From JBMOMT01 sp049324835 (GTDB lineage Bacteria; Chloroflexota; Anaerolineae; CAYNKW01), in contig JBMOMT010000010.1 of the NCBI GenBank assembly GCA_049324835.1, forward strand, positions 62,001 to 126,000: a DNA stretch of 64,000 bases, in the 5' to 3' direction. Positions 47,817 to 56,547 of this stretch are shown one piece after another (positions within the stretch are counted from its first letter, which is position 1; each line of letters starts with the position of its first letter). Under the pieces are notes generated by a model, which searched no databases, had not been told where the DNA came from, and saw only the letters and a list, made by a program, of their open reading frames with translations. Position numbers and translations under genes: made by a program.

Positions 47817-49362
47817 CGGATTCGTCTCGCTGATCGGGGCCGGGCCGGGCGACCCGGGCTTGCTCACGCTGCGCGGCGCCGAGGCATTGGCCTCGGCGAA
47901 TGTAGTTGTCTATGATTACCTGGCCAACCCGGCGTTACTGACCCACGCCCCTGCCGACGCAGAGCGCATCTACGTGGGCAAGAAAGCAGGCTGCCATGCC
48001 CTATCCCAGGAAGAGATCAACGGCCTTCTGGTAGAACGGGGACTGGCCGGGCAGCGAGTAGCCCGGCTGAAGGGCGGCGACCCGTTCGTCTTTGGTCGAG
48101 GCGGCGAGGAGGCTCTGGCCCTCGTCAAAGCCGGCGTGCCGTTCGAGATCGTGCTCGGCGTCACCAGCGCCGTAGCGGCGCCGGCCTACGCCGGCATCCC
48201 GGTCACCCATCGTGGCCTGGCCAGCAGTTTCGCCGTCGTCACCGGCCACGAGGACCCGGCCAAGGAAGAATCGGCCCTGGACTGGCCGCGGCTGGCCACC
48301 GGCGTCGATACGCTGGTTTTTCTCATGGGCGTCGGGAATCTGCCCCAGATCGTCGAGCAGTTGGTGGCCCACGGCCGCCCGGCCGACACACCGGTGGCCC
48401 TGGTGCGCTGGGGCACCATGCCTGACCAACAGGTAGTGAGCGGTACCCTGGCCGACATCGCCGATCGGGTGCAAACAGCCGGCCTCAAACCGCCAGCGGT
48501 GACGGTCGTCGGCCGGGTAGCGGCGCTGCGCGAGCAGTTACGCTGGTTCGAGGACCGGCCCCTCTTTGGCCAGCGGGTGCTGGTCACCCGCACCCGCCAA
48601 CAGGCTAGCGCCCTATCGGCCCGGCTGCGTGCCCTGGGCGCCGAGGCCATCGAACTGCCCACCATCCGCATCGTCCCCCCCGAGGACTGGACGCCCCTCG
48701 ACGCGGCCATCACCGGCCTTGCGGGCTATGACTGGATCGTATTCACCAGCGTCAACGGCGTAGGCTATTTCTGGCAGCGATTGAACGCCGCCGGCCTCGA
48801 TGCCCGGGTCCTGCACGGCCTGCGACTGGCGGCCATCGGTCCGGCGACTGCTGCCGAATTGGAGGCCCACGGCTTGCGGGCCGACTATGTGCCGGGCGAG
48901 TACGTGGCCGAGGCGGTCGCCGCCGGGCTGGGCGATGTGCGCGGCCAACGGCTGCTGCTGCCCCGCGCCGACATTGCCCGCCCGGCCCTGGCCAACCTGC
49001 TCCGCGAGGGAGGTGCCGAGGTAGTCGAGGTGGCTGCCTACCGCACCCTACAGCCCAAAACCGACCCCACCGAACTGGGCGATCTGCTGACTCGGATCAC
49101 CGCAGCGACCTTTACCAGCTCGTCCACAGTGCGTAACCTGGCGATCCTGGTCCGCGAGGCGGGTCTGGACCTGCCCCAGGCGCTGGCCCACGCGACGATC
49201 GTCTGCATCGGCCCCATCACCGCCGCGACGGCAAGGGAATTGGGGTTGAAAGTGGATGTGGTCGCCCAAGAATACACGATAGACGGGCTCATGCAAACAT
49301 TGAAAGATTATTACGTTTTACGCAATACACCCATACTGGAAAGGATCGCACACAAAACATGA
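47806..49362 (+). CDS. Fused uroporphyrinogen-III methyltransferase / uroporphyrinogen-III synthase (CobA-HemD)
   Basis: A 518-residue two-domain enzyme. Residues 1-245 are CobA/SUMT: G-A-G-P-G-D-P-G-L-L-T, then L-K-G-G-D-P-F-V-F-G-R-G and G-I-P-V-T-H-R-G. Residues 255-505 are HemD: V-L-V-T-R-T-R-Q-Q-A and F-T-S-S-S-T-V-R-N. It closes the bilane to uroporphyrinogen III and methylates it at once to precorrin-2, directing flux to siroheme. GTG at 47806 has GGAGGTG 5 bases upstream and overlaps hemC by 11 bases. Confidence 0.92.
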   Translation: MAANGFVSLIGAGPGDPGLLTLRGAEALASANVVVYDYLANPALLTHAPADAERIYVGKKAGCHALSQEEINGLLVERGLAGQRVARLKGGDPFVFGRGGEEALALVKAGVPFEIVLGVTSAVAAPAYAGIPVTHRGLASSFAVVTGHEDPAKEESALDWPRLATGVDTLVFLMGVGNLPQIVEQLVAHGRPADTPVALVRWGTMPDQQVVSGTLADIADRVQTAGLKPPAVTVVGRVAALREQLRWFEDRPLFGQRVLVTRTRQQASALSARLRALGAEAIELPTIRIVPPEDWTPLDAAITGLAGYDWIVFTSVNGVGYFWQRLNAAGLDARVLHGLRLAAIGPATAAELEAHGLRADYVPGEYVAEAVAAGLGDVRGQRLLLPRADIARPALANLLREGGAEVVEVAAYRTLQPKTDPTELGDLLTRITAATFTSSSTVRNLAILVREAGLDLPQALAHATIVCIGPITAATARELGLKVDVVAQEYTIDGLMQTLKDYYVLRNTPILERIAHKT

Positions 49363-50549
49363 TCGGTGTAACCAAACTACTCTGCGGCACGGTGACACCC
49401 TCGGACGCGCTGCGCTACGGCCGGCGTTCCGACCGCTCACCCAGCCACCTGCTGCAATTCAGCCACGACAAAAAACCCATCGTCGTCTGGAACAGCACCA
49501 AGGCCTGCAACCTGCGCTGCATCCACTGCTACTATACGGCTAACGTCAAGCCCGATCCGGATGAATTGACGACGGATGAGGCCAAAGCCATGATCGACGA
49601 CCTGGCCGCCTTTGGCGCGCCGGTATTCCTTTTTTCCGGCGGCGAGCCGTTGCTGCGCGACGACCTGTACGAGCTGGGCGCCTACGCCGTCGAGCGCGGC
49701 ATCCGCACCGTCATCTCGACCAACGGCACGTTGATTGACCGCCCGACGGCGGCCCGCATCAAAGAGGCCGGTTTTTCCTACGTTGGCATCAGCCTGGACG
49801 GCATCGGTGACACCAACGACCGCTTCCGCGGCCAGCGGGGCGCGTTCGATGCGGCGTTGTGTGGCATCCGGGCCTGCACCGAGGCTGGCGTGCGCACCGG
49901 CCTGCGCCTGACCCTCAACCGTCACAACTATGAGGATTTGAGCGCCATCCTCGACTTGTTGGAGGAGGAGCGTATCCGCCGCGCCTGCTTCTACCACCTG
50001 GTCTACGCCGGGCGGGGCGCCCGCATCCAGAGCGACGACCTGTCGTTGGCCGAGAGCCGCGACGCCGTGGATCTGATCTTTGACCGCACCGAGGACTTTG
50101 CCCGGCGGGGCGCGGAGATCGAGATCCTGACCGTGGACAATCACACCGACGGCCCCTACCTGCTGCGCCGCCTCCAGGCCCAGCAGCCGGAACGGGTCGA
50201 CGAGGTTTTGCAGCTCCTGCGCTGGAACGGCGGCAATTCGACCGGCATCGGCATCGGCGCGGTGGACCATCGGGGTGAGGTCCACGCCGACCAGTTCTGG
50301 CAGCACTATAGCTTTGGCAACGTGCGCCAGCGGCCCTTTAGCCAGATCTGGACCGATACCAGCGACCCGCTGATGGCCGGGCTGAAGAACCGCAAGCCGC
50401 TGCTCCAAGGGCGCTGCGCCGCGTGTCGTTACCTGGACATCTGCAATGGCAACTTTCGAGTGCGGGCCGAGGCGGTCCACGGCGATGTCTGGGCCCCCGA
50501 TCCGGCCTGTTATCTGACCGACGAGGAGATCGGAATCGATGGACAGTAG
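49359..50549 (+). CDS. ahbC: Radical SAM 12,18-didecarboxysiroheme deacetylase (AhbC/NirJ-like)
   Basis: A 396-residue radical SAM protein. C50-N-L-R-C54-I-H-C57 binds the SAM cluster, F-S-G-G-E-P-L-L is the GGEP motif, and a C-terminal Cys set (C-A-A-C-R-Y-L-D-I-C, later D-P-A-C) fits a SPASM-like second cluster. AhbC removes the two acetate side chains of didecarboxysiroheme to give Fe-coproporphyrin III; NirJ does the related step for heme d1. The AhbA/B, AhbD and HemB neighbours favour AhbC. The start overlaps the CobA-HemD stop by 4 bases. Confidence 0.8.
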   Translation: MIGVTKLLCGTVTPSDALRYGRRSDRSPSHLLQFSHDKKPIVVWNSTKACNLRCIHCYYTANVKPDPDELTTDEAKAMIDDLAAFGAPVFLFSGGEPLLRDDLYELGAYAVERGIRTVISTNGTLIDRPTAARIKEAGFSYVGISLDGIGDTNDRFRGQRGAFDAALCGIRACTEAGVRTGLRLTLNRHNYEDLSAILDLLEEERIRRACFYHLVYAGRGARIQSDDLSLAESRDAVDLIFDRTEDFARRGAEIEILTVDNHTDGPYLLRRLQAQQPERVDEVLQLLRWNGGNSTGIGIGAVDHRGEVHADQFWQHYSFGNVRQRPFSQIWTDTSDPLMAGLKNRKPLLQGRCAACRYLDICNGNFRVRAEAVHGDVWAPDPACYLTDEEIGIDGQ

Positions 50550-51561
50550 CTCCTTCCCTCAGGTTCGACCCCGCCGGCTGCGCTGCAGCCCCAACTTTCG
50601 GCGTATGATGCGCGAGACCTGGCTGGCGCCCTCCGATCTGATCTACCCCCTGTTTGTGGTCCATGGGCAGGATGTCAAGCGCGAGATCGGCTCCATGCCG
50701 GGCAACTACCACTGGTCGGTGGATCGCTTACCGGCTGAGGTGGAAGAGATCGCCCGGCTGGGCATCCCAGCCGTGATCCTCTTTGGCCTGCCGGCCGAAA
50801 AAGACCCCATCGGCCTGGAGAATTTCGATCCGGAGGGTATCGTCCAGCAGGCGGTGCGGGCCATCAAGGCCACCGTGCCCGAGCTTTTTGTCATCACCGA
50901 TGTCTGCATGTGCGAGTATACCAGCCACGGCCACTGCGGCGTCATCCACGGCCATCCGGCTTACTGCAAAGGCAAAGGTTTGCCCGGTGGTTGCCTGGAC
51001 AACGACGCCACGTTGGAGATCCTGGTTAAGGTGGCCCTGAGCCACGCCGGCGCCGGGACTGATATGGTCGCCCCCTCGGACATGATGGACGGGCGGGTGG
51101 GCGCCATCCGCACGGCGCTGGATGGGGCTGGCTACGACTGTGTGGGTATCATGGCCTACGCAGCCAAGTACGCTTCGGCCTTTTACGGACCATTCCGCGA
51201 GGCGGCCGATTCACCGCCTCAGTTCGGCGATCGCAGCGGCTACCAACTGGACCCGGCCAATGCCCGCGAGGCGCTGCGCGAGGTCGCCCTGGACGTGGCC
51301 GAGGGCGCCGACGTGGTCATGGTCAAACCGGCCCTGCCCTACCTGGACATTATCCGCCTGGTGCACGACCATTTTGACCTGCCCACCGCCGCTTACAACG
51401 TCAGCGGTGAATTCAGCATGGTCAAGGCCGCTGCCCAGCGGGGCTGGCTCGATGAAAAACGGGTGGCCCTGGAATCGCTGACCGGCATCAAGCGGGCGGG
51501 AGCGGATATGATCATCACCTACTGGGCCAAAGACGCAGTCCGCTGGCTGGAAGCCAGCTAG
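50539..51561 (+). CDS. hemB: Porphobilinogen synthase
   Basis: A 340-residue 5-aminolevulinate dehydratase that condenses two ALA molecules. The zinc ligands C123, C125 and C133 (V-C-M-C-E-Y ... H-C-G) are present, so it is of the zinc-dependent type. The two active-site lysines lie in Y-A-A-K-Y-A-S-A-F-Y-G-P-F and V-M-V-K-P-A-L-P-Y-L-D. It overlaps the end of the AhbC gene by 11 bases and lies between the two radical SAM genes. Confidence 0.95.
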   Translation: MDSSSFPQVRPRRLRCSPNFRRMMRETWLAPSDLIYPLFVVHGQDVKREIGSMPGNYHWSVDRLPAEVEEIARLGIPAVILFGLPAEKDPIGLENFDPEGIVQQAVRAIKATVPELFVITDVCMCEYTSHGHCGVIHGHPAYCKGKGLPGGCLDNDATLEILVKVALSHAGAGTDMVAPSDMMDGRVGAIRTALDGAGYDCVGIMAYAAKYASAFYGPFREAADSPPQFGDRSGYQLDPANAREALREVALDVAEGADVVMVKPALPYLDIIRLVHDHFDLPTAAYNVSGEFSMVKAAAQRGWLDEKRVALESLTGIKRAGADMIITYWAKDAVRWLEAS

Positions 51562-51572
51562 AAGGTACGGGA

Positions 51573-52748
51573 ATGATGAATCTTGCCAATCGTGTACAAG
51601 CCCCCCACGTCGTTGCCTGGGAGTCGACGGTGGCCTGCAATTTAGCCTGCATCCACTGCCGGGCCAGCGCCCAGACGGCCCCCGCGCCCGATGAACTGAC
51701 CACGGACGAGGCTTTGGGGCTGATCGACCAGTTGGCCGAGTTTGGCAAGACCAACCCTGGCCCACCCATCTTTGTCATCAGCGGCGGCGAGCCCCTGATA
51801 CGACCCGACATCTATGACATCGCCGCCTACGGCACCCAGCGCGGGCTGCGGGTGGCGGTCTCACCCAACGGTACGCTGCTGACATCTCAGACAGTGAGCA
51901 ATTTGATTGAGGCCGGCGTGAAACGCATCTCGGTCAGCATCGACGGCTCGACGGCAGCCCGCCATGATGCCATCCGCGGCGTGCCCGGCGCCTTTGACGG
52001 TGCGATGGCCGGGTTGGCCCGCTGCCGTCAGGCCAGGCTGGGCTTTCAGCTCAATACCACCGTCATGCGCCAGACCCGCGATGACCTGGCTGCTGTCCGT
52101 GACCTGGCGGTGCGTATCGGCGCCGAGGCCTGGCACGTGTTCATGCTGGTGCCCACTGGCCGGGGTCAGATCGACGACGAGGTCTCGCCGGAAGAGTACG
52201 AGGCCATCCTGCACGAGGTCTATGCCATGAGCGCCAACTCGCCCATTCCTATCCGGGTGACCTGCGGGCCGCATTTCCAGCGGATCGTGGCTCAGAACCG
52301 GCGCTACGAGCGCGGGCAACCGAACCTGGTGCGGCCGGGCAACACCGGCCATGGACGGCCCGGGGGCAACGGCCGCCCACCCGCCGGTGACCGGTACCCT
52401 GAAGGGCACAATCAGCATCCCGGCAACCTGGATCGCACCACGCGCGGCTGCCTGGCTGGCGACGGCTATTGCTTTGTCTCCTACCAGGGCGACGTAACGC
52501 CTTGTGGTTACTTTCCGGTGGTGGCGGGCAATATCCGCCAGCAGTCTCTGCGCGAGATATATGTCGAATCGCCGCTCTTTCGCTCCCTGCGCGACCTGGA
52601 GGGCTATGGCGGCAAGTGCGGCGTCTGCGAGTTCCTGCGGATCTGCGGCGGCTGCCGGGCGCGGGCCTACAGCCTGACCGGCGACTATCTGGCCGAAGAG
52701 CCGTACTGCATCTATGAACCGCGGCAGGTAGCGGAGGTGCGGGCGTGA
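51573..52748 (+). CDS. ahbD: Radical SAM heme synthase (AhbD-like)
   Basis: A 391-residue radical SAM protein. C22-N-L-A-C26-I-H-C29 binds the SAM cluster, I-S-G-G-E-P-L-I follows, and C-G-V-C-E-F-L-R-I-C-G-G-C near residue 350 binds the auxiliary cluster. AhbD decarboxylates two propionates of Fe-coproporphyrin III to the vinyls of heme b, the last step of the pathway. Residues about 250-285 are a Gly/Pro/His/Arg-rich insert (H-G-R-P-G-G-N-G-R-P-P) just before the C-G-Y substrate-side segment, unusual for the family. Start is ATG at 51573 or 51576. Confidence 0.82.
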   Translation: MMNLANRVQAPHVVAWESTVACNLACIHCRASAQTAPAPDELTTDEALGLIDQLAEFGKTNPGPPIFVISGGEPLIRPDIYDIAAYGTQRGLRVAVSPNGTLLTSQTVSNLIEAGVKRISVSIDGSTAARHDAIRGVPGAFDGAMAGLARCRQARLGFQLNTTVMRQTRDDLAAVRDLAVRIGAEAWHVFMLVPTGRGQIDDEVSPEEYEAILHEVYAMSANSPIPIRVTCGPHFQRIVAQNRRYERGQPNLVRPGNTGHGRPGGNGRPPAGDRYPEGHNQHPGNLDRTTRGCLAGDGYCFVSYQGDVTPCGYFPVVAGNIRQQSLREIYVESPLFRSLRDLEGYGGKCGVCEFLRICGGCRARAYSLTGDYLAEEPYCIYEPRQVAEVRA

Positions 52749-53749
52749 CCGAGTTGAATGCCCTGGACCGGATGTTGCTGGAGCGGATGCAGGCTGGGGT
52801 GCCCCTCGCGCCCCGGCCCTTTGCCGCCCTCGGTGAGGAAGTGGGCCTGGATGAAAATGAGGTGCTGGCCCGGCTGCGCTGGCTAAAGGAGGCGGACGTA
52901 ATCCGCCAGATCGGGGCCATCTTTGACACACGACGGCTGGGCTACCAGAGCACGCTGGTCGCCTTTCATGCCGGGGACGAAACCCTGGAAGCCGTGGCGG
53001 CGCTGGTCTCTGCCCATCCTGGAGTGAGCCACAATTATGCCCGACCCCATCACTACAACCTGTGGTTTACCCTGGCCGTTCCACCAGGGCGCGACGTGGA
53101 GGCTGATATCCGGCACCTGGCCCGGCAGACGGGCGTGGACGATTGGCTCAACTTGCCGTCGCTCCGGGTCCTTAAACTCAAGACCCATTTCAAGTTGGAT
53201 CAGACGGGAGGGCAACGCCCGACGGCCGCCGCAGAATCGCATAACCGGCCCTCGTCACAGGAACGCGAGTTTTCGCCCGCCGATGTGCCCCTCGTCCGGG
53301 CCTTGCAGCGAGATCTACCCCTCGTCCCCCGCCCCTTCGCCCAGATGGCGGAGGAACTGGGCCTGAGCGAGGTGGAATTGTTGGAAAAGGCGCGAGAATT
53401 AGAGGCCGGGGGCATCATGCGCCGCTTCAGCGCCGTGCTGCGCCACCGCCGGGTTGGCTACCAGGCCAATGGCATGGCCTGCTGGGTCGTGTCGGAGGCT
53501 CAGATCGAAGTCGCGGGCCGCCTGGCCGCGACCTATCTCCAGGTCAGCCACTGCTACCAGCGTCCCGCCCGTCCGCCCCGCTGGCCTTACTCTCTGTTCA
53601 CCCTGATCCACGGCCGGACGAAGGACGAGGTGGAAGGTACCGTGACCCAGATCGCCCAGGAGACGGGCATCGAGCAGTACGAGGTGCTGTACAGCACACG
53701 CGAGTTCAAAAAAGAGCGGGTGGAATATTTTAAAGAGGAGGAGCCATGA
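52745..53749 (+). CDS. Fused siroheme decarboxylase (AhbA/AhbB, NirDL-like)
   Basis: A 334-residue protein made of two Lrp/AsnC-like halves. The first (1-150) has an HTH-like region and G-V-S-H-N-Y-A-R-P-H-H-Y-N-L-W-F-T-L; the second (175-334) repeats it with Q-V-S-H-C-Y-Q-R-P and W-P-Y-S-L-F-T-L-I-H-G. These are the siroheme-binding and catalytic segments of AhbA and AhbB, which remove the C12 and C18 acetate carboxyls. They are usually separate subunits of a heterodimer; here they are one chain, like NirDL. GTG start overlapping the AhbD stop. Confidence 0.85.
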   Translation: MTELNALDRMLLERMQAGVPLAPRPFAALGEEVGLDENEVLARLRWLKEADVIRQIGAIFDTRRLGYQSTLVAFHAGDETLEAVAALVSAHPGVSHNYARPHHYNLWFTLAVPPGRDVEADIRHLARQTGVDDWLNLPSLRVLKLKTHFKLDQTGGQRPTAAAESHNRPSSQEREFSPADVPLVRALQRDLPLVPRPFAQMAEELGLSEVELLEKARELEAGGIMRRFSAVLRHRRVGYQANGMACWVVSEAQIEVAGRLAATYLQVSHCYQRPARPPRWPYSLFTLIHGRTKDEVEGTVTQIAQETGIEQYEVLYSTREFKKERVEYFKEEEP

Positions 53750-55029
53750 AGCTGGACAAATCGAAAGAGCTGCTGGCTGCAGCCCGGCGCGTCATCCCCG
53801 GCGGGGTGAGCAGCCCGGTGCGCGCCTTTCGCGCCGTGGGTGGTGAGCCGCTCTTCATCGCACGAGGGGAGGGCGCCTACTTGTGGGATGAGGATGGCAA
53901 TCGCTTCGTGGATTACGTGCTGTCGTGGGGCCCGCTGATCCTGGGTCACGCTCATCCTGCCGTCGTCGAGGCCCTGGCCGAGGCTGCCACGCGGGGCACC
54001 AGCTACGGCGCGCCGACGGCCCTGGAGACCGAACTGGCCGAACTGGTGATCGAGATGGTACCCAGCGTCGAGATGGTGCGTTTTGTCAATTCGGGCACCG
54101 AAGCGACGATGAGCGCCCTGCGCCTGGCGCGGGCCTACACCGGCCGGCACAAGATCGTCAAGTTCGAGGGTTGTTATCATGGCCATGGCGACATGCTCCT
54201 GGTCCAGGCCGGCTCGGGGGTGGCCACGTTGGGTCTGCCCGACAGCCCTGGCGTGCCCCCCGGCGCGGCGCAGGATACCCTGACGGCGCCTTTCAACGAC
54301 CTGGCTGCCGTGGAAGCCCTCTTTGAGCAGTACCCGGCCGAAATCGCGGCCGTGATCCTGGAGCCGGTGGCGGGCAACATGGGCGTCGTCCCGCCCGCCG
54401 ATGGTTTTTTGGCCGGCCTGCGCCAACTGACCCAGGCCCACGGCGCGCTGCTCATCTTTGACGAGGTGATGACCGGTTTCCGCGTGGCGCTGGACGGGGC
54501 ACAGGCGCTGTATGGCATAGACCCCGATCTGACGACGCTGGGCAAGGTGATCGGCGGCGGGCTGCCGGTGGGCGCCTACGCCGGCAAACGGGAGATCATG
54601 GAGATGGTCGCCCCGGCCGGGCCGATGTACCAGGCCGGTACTCTCTCGGGCAACCCACTGGCCATGACGGCGGGGCTGGTCACCCTGCGCGAGCTGCGCA
54701 AGCCGGGCGTCTTTGACGGCCTCGTGGCGCGGACCGAGCGATTGTGCCAGGGCATCGGCCAGGCGGCAGCGGAGGCCGGCGTGCCGGTCTACCAGACACA
54801 GATCGGCACCATGTTCTGCGTCTTTTTCAACCCGGAGCCAGTGATCGATTACGCCAGCGCCAAAAAGAGCGACACGGCCGCCTTTGGCTGCTTTTTCCAG
54901 GCCATGCTGGCGTCAGGCATATATCTGGCACCCTCCCAGTTCGAGGCTGGGTTCACCAGCACGGCCCACAGCGACGAGGTGATCGAAGCCACCCTCGAGG
55001 CAGCGCGAAGCGCTTTCCGGCAGGTGTAA
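53746..55029 (+). CDS. hemL: Glutamate-1-semialdehyde 2,1-aminomutase
   Basis: A 427-residue PLP enzyme converting glutamate-1-semialdehyde to 5-aminolevulinate, completing the C5 route begun by HemA. G-G-V-S-S-P-V-R-A-F near residue 20, F-V-N-S-G-T-E-A-T near 110, F-D-E-V-M-T-G-F-R near 240 and the PLP lysine K267 in L-G-K-V-I-G-G-G are all intact. It overlaps the decarboxylase gene by 4 bases and follows GAGGAGGAG. It is the last intact gene of the operon. Confidence 0.95.
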   Translation: MKLDKSKELLAAARRVIPGGVSSPVRAFRAVGGEPLFIARGEGAYLWDEDGNRFVDYVLSWGPLILGHAHPAVVEALAEAATRGTSYGAPTALETELAELVIEMVPSVEMVRFVNSGTEATMSALRLARAYTGRHKIVKFEGCYHGHGDMLLVQAGSGVATLGLPDSPGVPPGAAQDTLTAPFNDLAAVEALFEQYPAEIAAVILEPVAGNMGVVPPADGFLAGLRQLTQAHGALLIFDEVMTGFRVALDGAQALYGIDPDLTTLGKVIGGGLPVGAYAGKREIMEMVAPAGPMYQAGTLSGNPLAMTAGLVTLRELRKPGVFDGLVARTERLCQGIGQAAAEAGVPVYQTQIGTMFCVFFNPEPVIDYASAKKSDTAAFGCFFQAMLASGIYLAPSQFEAGFTSTAHSDEVIEATLEAARSAFRQV

Positions 55030-55035
55030 GCCAGC

Positions 55036-55236
55036 GTGTCTGCGACCCAGCGACACCGTGATTTGTTGATAGCTGCCTTCCTCCTGACCAATGTCCTGGT
55101 TGCCCTGGGTGGCATCGTCTGCGTCACCGACTCGTCGCGGGGCTGTCCCGACTATCCAGGTTGCTACGGTTGGAAAGGAGATTGCACACTGGGTTCGCAA
55201 TATTGTTGGATTTTTTGCGAGACACCCTGCACCTGA
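55036..55236 (+). pseudogene. Truncated heme A synthase (ctaA/COX15) remnant
   Basis: A 66-codon frame from GTG at 55036, 6 bases after hemL. Residues 10-44 match the first TM helix and the adjoining signature loop of CtaA: L-L-T-N-V-L-V-A-L-G-G-I-V, then T-D-S-S-R-G-C-P-D-Y-P-G-C-Y-G (normally T-G-S-G-x-x-C-P-D-W-P-x-C-x-G). Homology ends at about 55175 and the frame soon stops, so seven TM helices and the heme-binding histidines are gone. CtaA converts heme O to heme A and would fit the end of this operon. Confidence 0.75.
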
Positions 55237-55257
55237 TCCAGGAGACGTTCGGGCTGG

Positions 55258-55665
55258 CGGGAAGGTGACGGGCAGTGCGGTATTCACCGGCGATATCAAG
55301 CTGCCGGGCATGCTCGCATTCTGTCGATCGATACCAGCCGGGCTGAGGCTCTTCCCGGCGTCAAGGCCGTCGTCACCGCCCGGGATATGTGGGCCAGGGA
55401 CGGCGACCAGGCCGAGGAGCGCAAGAGGGACAGCAAGCTCAAATTCTTTCGGGGCCGGTTTCTGGCCAGCGACAAGGTTCTCTTTGTCGGCCATGCGGTG
55501 GCGGCGGTAGCGGCCATCGATCGGTTTGTCGCCGAAGAAGCGCTCGAGCTCATCGACGTAGAGTACGAGGTGCTGCCGCCAGTGATGGACGTTTTGGCGG
55601 CGATGGAGGGCACCGCGCCCCTCTTGCACGACAACCTGTTTACCCAGTCGTTGGGCCAATCCAAA
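55258..55665 (+). pseudogene. Xanthine dehydrogenase molybdenum-subunit fragment
   Basis: G-K-V-T-G-S-A-V-F-T-G-D-I-K-L-P-G in one frame and, after a small deletion and frameshift near 55310, S-I-D-T-S-R-A-E-A-L-P-G-V-K-A-V-V-T-A-R-D and V-G-H-A-V-A-A-V-A-A-I-D in another match the N-terminal domain of XdhA/aldehyde oxidoreductase large subunits. It ends near L-L-H-D-N-L-F, so the molybdopterin domains are missing. It abuts the ctaA remnant, showing that unrelated genes were joined by deletion here. Confidence 0.7.
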
Positions 55666-55923
55666 CGCTGGAGGCACAGCCGTTTCCAGCGATACCCTAC
55701 CGGCCTCACACCATAGGCCCGTACCGTCCTGCCGGCCGCGGTGGGAAAAAGCGGCGCGTGCCCTTGGGCGGTGAGGCTCGGAGATGCTGTCTCTATTCGA
55801 TTGTCCATCGGCCTGCATGGTAACACAAAGTGGTCGAGTAGTCAAAAAAGGGGCAGGGCAATCGCGTGTTCTATTCGGCTCAGGGTGACAGTAAAATCGG
55901 CGCTCCCGCTTACCTTTCGCCAT
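55666..55923 (+). other. Non-coding stretch upstream of padR
   Basis: No gene, RNA motif or clear repeat could be supported in this interval between the xdhA fragment and the padR promoter. It is probably eroded sequence from the same deletion event. Confidence 0.4.
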
Positions 55924-55951
55924 TTGACAAACGAGGGCAATCAGGTATAAT
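55924..55951 (+). promoter_or_regulatory. Promoter of the PadR-importer operon
   Basis: TTGACA (55924-55929) and TATAAT (55946-55951) are 16 bases apart. A perfect 14-bp palindrome, TATGAATATTCATA, at 55973-55986 lies between it and padR. Confidence 0.75.
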
Positions 55952-55972
55952 GGCGTTATCCTATACTCATAC

Positions 55973-55986
55973 TATGAATATTCATA
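55973..55986. promoter_or_regulatory. Palindromic operator upstream of padR
   Basis: TATGAATATTCATA is a perfect palindrome in the leader, 23 bases before the padR start and about 21 after the -10 box. Autorepression by the PadR protein is likely. Confidence 0.6.
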
Positions 55987-56008
55987 TTCTGAGCACGAGG
56001 TAGCTGCC

Positions 56009-56530
56009 ATGCCTCAAGACGATGCCGTATCGCCCCAACCGGCTCTGCTGGGCCTGTTGATGTCTGGGCCGCGGCACGGTTACGAGCTGTACCAGGAATT
56101 CAGCGGCGAACTGGGCCGGGTATGGGAATTGGGCTTGAGTAACCTTTATGCCCAGCTCAAACAGTTGGAAGAAGCCTGCCTGGTCGAGGCTCAGATGGAG
56201 CCGCAGCCCAGCCGCCCGCCCCGCAAGGTTTATCACCTCACACCGGAGGGTCGGGCATTCTTTTTGGATTGGGTTCAACAACCGACGCCCTACCTGCGCC
56301 GCATCCGCGTCGAGTTCCTGGCCCGGCTCTATTTTTACCGGCGGCTGGCGCTGGACGGCCTGGGCGATCTGGTCGCCGCGCAGCAGGCCGTCTGCCAGGC
56401 CCAGGTAGAGCGCTTTGAGCGGCTGGCCGCCGAAGCGGACGACGGATTTCGTCGCTGCGTGCTCGAATTCCGGCGCGGCCAACTGGAAGCGGTCATCGGC
56501 TGGCTGGACCGCTGTCTGGAAATCCTGTGA
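56009..56530 (+). CDS. PadR-family transcriptional regulator
   Basis: A 173-residue regulator. The N-terminal winged helix has L-L-G-L-L-M-S-G-P-R-H-G-Y-E-L-Y and S-N-L-Y-A-Q-L-K-Q-L-E-E and ends K-V-Y-H-L-T-P-E-G; the C-terminal half is the helical PadR dimerisation domain. It stands 17 bases before the substrate-binding protein gene, suggesting that it senses the imported compound or metal status and controls the importer. No ligand can be inferred. Confidence 0.88.
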   Translation: MPQDDAVSPQPALLGLLMSGPRHGYELYQEFSGELGRVWELGLSNLYAQLKQLEEACLVEAQMEPQPSRPPRKVYHLTPEGRAFFLDWVQQPTPYLRRIRVEFLARLYFYRRLALDGLGDLVAAQQAVCQAQVERFERLAAEADDGFRRCVLEFRRGQLEAVIGWLDRCLEIL

Positions 56531-56547
56531 AAAGGAGTGCATGAACC

